Both the position numbers and the translations under genes were made by a program. The notes beneath the pieces were generated by a model. The model did not search any database, was not told where the DNA came from, and saw only the letters and a program-made list of their open reading frames with translations. Shown piece after piece: positions 37,101-38,486 of a stretch of DNA of 38,486 nucleotides (position 1 is the first letter of the stretch; each line of letters opens with the position of its first letter). This stretch comes from Pseudomonadota bacterium (GTDB taxonomy: Bacteria > Pseudomonadota > Alphaproteobacteria > UBA1280 > JAAZVW01), in assembly GCA_018623135.1 (NCBI GenBank), contig JAAZVW010000012.1, positions 1 through 38,486 of the forward strand, given 5' to 3'.

Positions 37101-37386
37101 GCAAAAAGAAAAAGCAATTGTTGCTTTGGATAAAGCAGTTCAGGAGCATAAAGTTACTGAAAAAGCTATTCAGAACTCTAATGGCTCTGTGACACAAGAG
37201 ATGCCGAGTCAGGTCTTTAAAGATGTAGCGAAAGCTTTGAATATGCAAACAGAAGAGCTGTTTGATTCTAAAGATATTCAGATGAATGGCTCTAAGGCTT
37301 CTATCTTCTTGAAACAGCCAAGTGTTGCTGCTAAGAAGAAATCTCCTGGCAAAAACAGGCGTAAGAAAAATAAAGGTAAAGCTTAG
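34189..37386 (+). CDS. TraG-like mating-pair stabilisation protein
   Basis: 1065 aa; N-terminal TM 'IYIFGLIGCAYLFL', central TM cluster 'LVAWLTVAVIMITPFIYMMGLIAPAWGLSIFLMPIITIVYLQSVQIMYVIVQVV', soluble C-terminal region; follows TraH-like gene. Confidence 0.6.
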   Translation: MANLNDYVLGYEQQHQFAVLAGFTKQSILFEHLSTGDLQNFIYIFGLIGCAYLFLNPNMWKATILAPWLLFLLIFQSGKLADPLFFTTFDLSSGGLGNSYLSCAAIPEGTSPGVHVDASGKVVNKCVQGGGGMSSNLSGAKNPEDKVYVGGLREYMEDSSGDVIAYVPTGITSINRRLKDVSTPLSSINAYTPQLVIIDALVRARTVVTDSLLDGRMNKIIGAQGAAIRAMKTFQLHDQRPYLESLIFSAACNKFENSGEIAFLSPNSAKKLHKDEYQAMTNYNLSVEDVLMAQQMYDRLIRSKDDDLVRRMRTYGIRPPVISVTDPDDLPLEINIDRINAVAGPFVGSLMSDEPSINNLFGLLSDPGAYALNSRDDFESFLYHSPFLRTVFYEAGSSWWSSSPTTAPEDEEGFESAFSMRLQAFNKYMGDSLGADAAEGLLKMLSTVKVNVDNRVNFGSADYVPYRMDADPNDPAGAGGGNAYSTLQSITSSYSTVSGVEGRTCADYHEYVYELQSNAIRYQVALYGALATALDPEQILTTNKALNFIAEEMPGCLELSNLGSAATFVAGGGAVGSAIKWGTVKASTALVGGSGLMFHDILQLGNTGGAFALAQESADCNMDALSDFVINTSMNQTQIQRMALDQRAAEGENVYMDDGISSRVRQIGAKIGSELFETGLPQQIYNAFNGFATGSFAQLMPQLVAWLTVAVIMITPFIYMMGLIAPAWGLSIFLMPIITIVYLQSVQIMYVIVQVVFDGMDTLFGAAEGNAGFAAVYDIVVGSVMTMVFILTAFMLFSLGDAGALVKQISGKADSGATIDHKEALAGGIVAATAITGVTKAGMAVPGALKGGVQGLGKMQQNIKDGSLNPVKGLQNNFNKGRMSAIESRKMVDGSDVRQKERELRRDAQFAEHRNQKLQISSDAQAVVKNAGEFGSGFKGTDPATGRAFDLGTAADKVVGNIHRNDKLNDKQKEKAIVALDKAVQEHKVTEKAIQNSNGSVTQEMPSQVFKDVAKALNMQTEELFDSKDIQMNGSKASIFLKQPSVAAKKKSPGKNRRKKNKGKA

Positions 37387-37461
37387 GTGAACAGCGGAGC
37401 CTTAACTTAACTATTGAATATGAAAACCATTTAATAATATAGAAATAATAAAGGTTTGAAT

Positions 37462-38486
37462 ATGCGTATAAAAACATCGTGGAAAGATCAGGAAGGGGGC
37501 CTTCCTGATCTTCGTTTAAAGGCCTTTGGCATGCATTGGCGTATTAATGAAGGTGCGAACCCATTACATTCTTCTGTTAAAGACTTTGCAAGGCTGTGGC
37601 CAGCTTTTGATGATGTTGCTCAGGCCAACTTTTCTGATGATATGCAAATTGCGCCAAGTGGCGATGTGTTTGGGCACCATGTTGCAACAGATAATCATTA
37701 TGGTAATGGCTTAGATTTTGAATATCCTGCCGTAACCTTGCCGCTTTATGTAAGAGATTTGGCAGGTCGTATGGTTTATTTACCTATGGGGTATGAACGT
37801 TGCAATTTTAATAATGAGTGGGTGTTGCCTGAATCTGTAAGTTTTCCTGCAGGGGTTAAGCCTGTGGATATGGCGAAAGTAGGTTCTGTAGAATGCTTTG
37901 ATAATGTGTTCTTTACCAGTTTTAGAAATTGCGATATGTCTCATAAAACGCTTTTAAGGTCGGTAGATGGTGATGAGGATTATATGATTTCTTATTATGC
38001 GAAGCCGCAAGCATATCCTTATAAAATGCGTTTAGATACTTTTTATATTGATGGCTGGAAAATACCCCAAACGCAAATGCTGTATGCCAAGCCGATGCCG
38101 GAAAGATTGTCAGAACAAGAAGCTAAAACTTTTTATGAAAAGTGGCATCTGGCTAAGGATAAAGGCTATGAGGCTTTTATTGAGGCGTTAGGCGAGGATG
38201 CGCTTGAGGATATGTTTGAAAAGGGTGTGACTCTTATCCCGACTTTTGAGGCATGCAATGGCTATAATAAAGTTTCTGCTGATTTTGATTTAGAGGATTA
38301 TTACCCAGGCAGAGCGGTGCTTGATTTACATAAGGTTGTTGAGTCACGTGTTTCTGATTTGCCAGAGGGAACAATTATTGAGGTGCGCAGGCCTGGTGTG
38401 ATGATGTCGCACCGTATTGAGCCTGCTGAGGTGGTTGTAAGTGATGGCAGTAATTACAGAAGCCCACATGGTGATATGCGCCCAAG
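37462..38486 (+). CDS. Hypothetical protein, 3' partial (runs off the window)
   Basis: Read by hand: ATG at 37462 (MRIKTSWKDQEGGLPDLRLKAFGMHWRINEGANP...) open through the last base; missing from the ORF track, probably because no stop lies in the window. Confidence 0.75.
   Translation, partial: MRIKTSWKDQEGGLPDLRLKAFGMHWRINEGANPLHSSVKDFARLWPAFDDVAQANFSDDMQIAPSGDVFGHHVATDNHYGNGLDFEYPAVTLPLYVRDLAGRMVYLPMGYERCNFNNEWVLPESVSFPAGVKPVDMAKVGSVECFDNVFFTSFRNCDMSHKTLLRSVDGDEDYMISYYAKPQAYPYKMRLDTFYIDGWKIPQTQMLYAKPMPERLSEQEAKTFYEKWHLAKDKGYEAFIEALGEDALEDMFEKGVTLIPTFEACNGYNKVSADFDLEDYYPGRAVLDLHKVVESRVSDLPEGTIIEVRRPGVMMSHRIEPAEVVVSDGSNYRSPHGDMRP
37484..37512. repeat. Perfect inverted repeat inside the 5' end of the last CDS
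   Basis: aagatcaggaagg-ggg-ccttcctgatctt: 13-bp perfect arms, 3-nt loop. Confidence 0.85.

Noticed and set aside
37340-37386. Lys/Arg-rich tail of the TraG-like protein (KKKSPGKNRRKKNKGKA) as a nuclear-targeting effector signal
   Set aside because: Basic C-terminal tails are common and can reflect nucleic-acid or membrane interaction; no independent support.
37526-37714. 62-aa + strand ORF at the 3' end
   Set aside because: Lies in another frame of the long partial CDS starting at 37462, which is open to the window end.

Overview
This 38.5-kb window is densely coding and almost entirely on the + strand; only one convincing gene is on the minus strand. It looks like an accessory or conjugative cluster from a Gram-negative bacterium: it encodes a secretin, lipoproteins and many exported proteins. 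It combines two envelope machines. (1) F-type (MPF-F) T4SS parts occur in split blocks: a TraU-like/TrbC-like/TraF-like thioredoxin block next to a VirD4/TraD-type coupling ATPase; a pilin(TraA/VirB2-like)-TraL-TraE-TraK block with a lytic transglycosylase; and a TraH-like/TraG-like pair at the 3' end. (2) A complete-looking type IVb pilus operon lies between the T4SS blocks: TcpQ/PilL-like proteins, a secretin lipoprotein, a pilin, a GspE-type ATPase, a GspF/PilR membrane protein, PilO/PilP-like proteins, two tandem prepilin-like proteins and a prepilin-peptidase-like protein without a visible peptidase domain. The most unusual items are a single ORF joining sigma-70-like regions 2 and 4 to a ParB-like domain plus coiled coil; an adjacent UvrD/Rep-like helicase with DN instead of DE in motif II; a coupling protein apparently split into a small membrane subunit and a soluble ATPase; a peptidase-less PilD; and a strong promoter before the T4SS pilin with duplicated operator-like repeats. 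No relaxase, TraC/VirB4, TraB or TraV was recognised, and no rRNA, tRNA, CRISPR array or IS element was seen. All family assignments are from reading motifs by eye; no searches were run.
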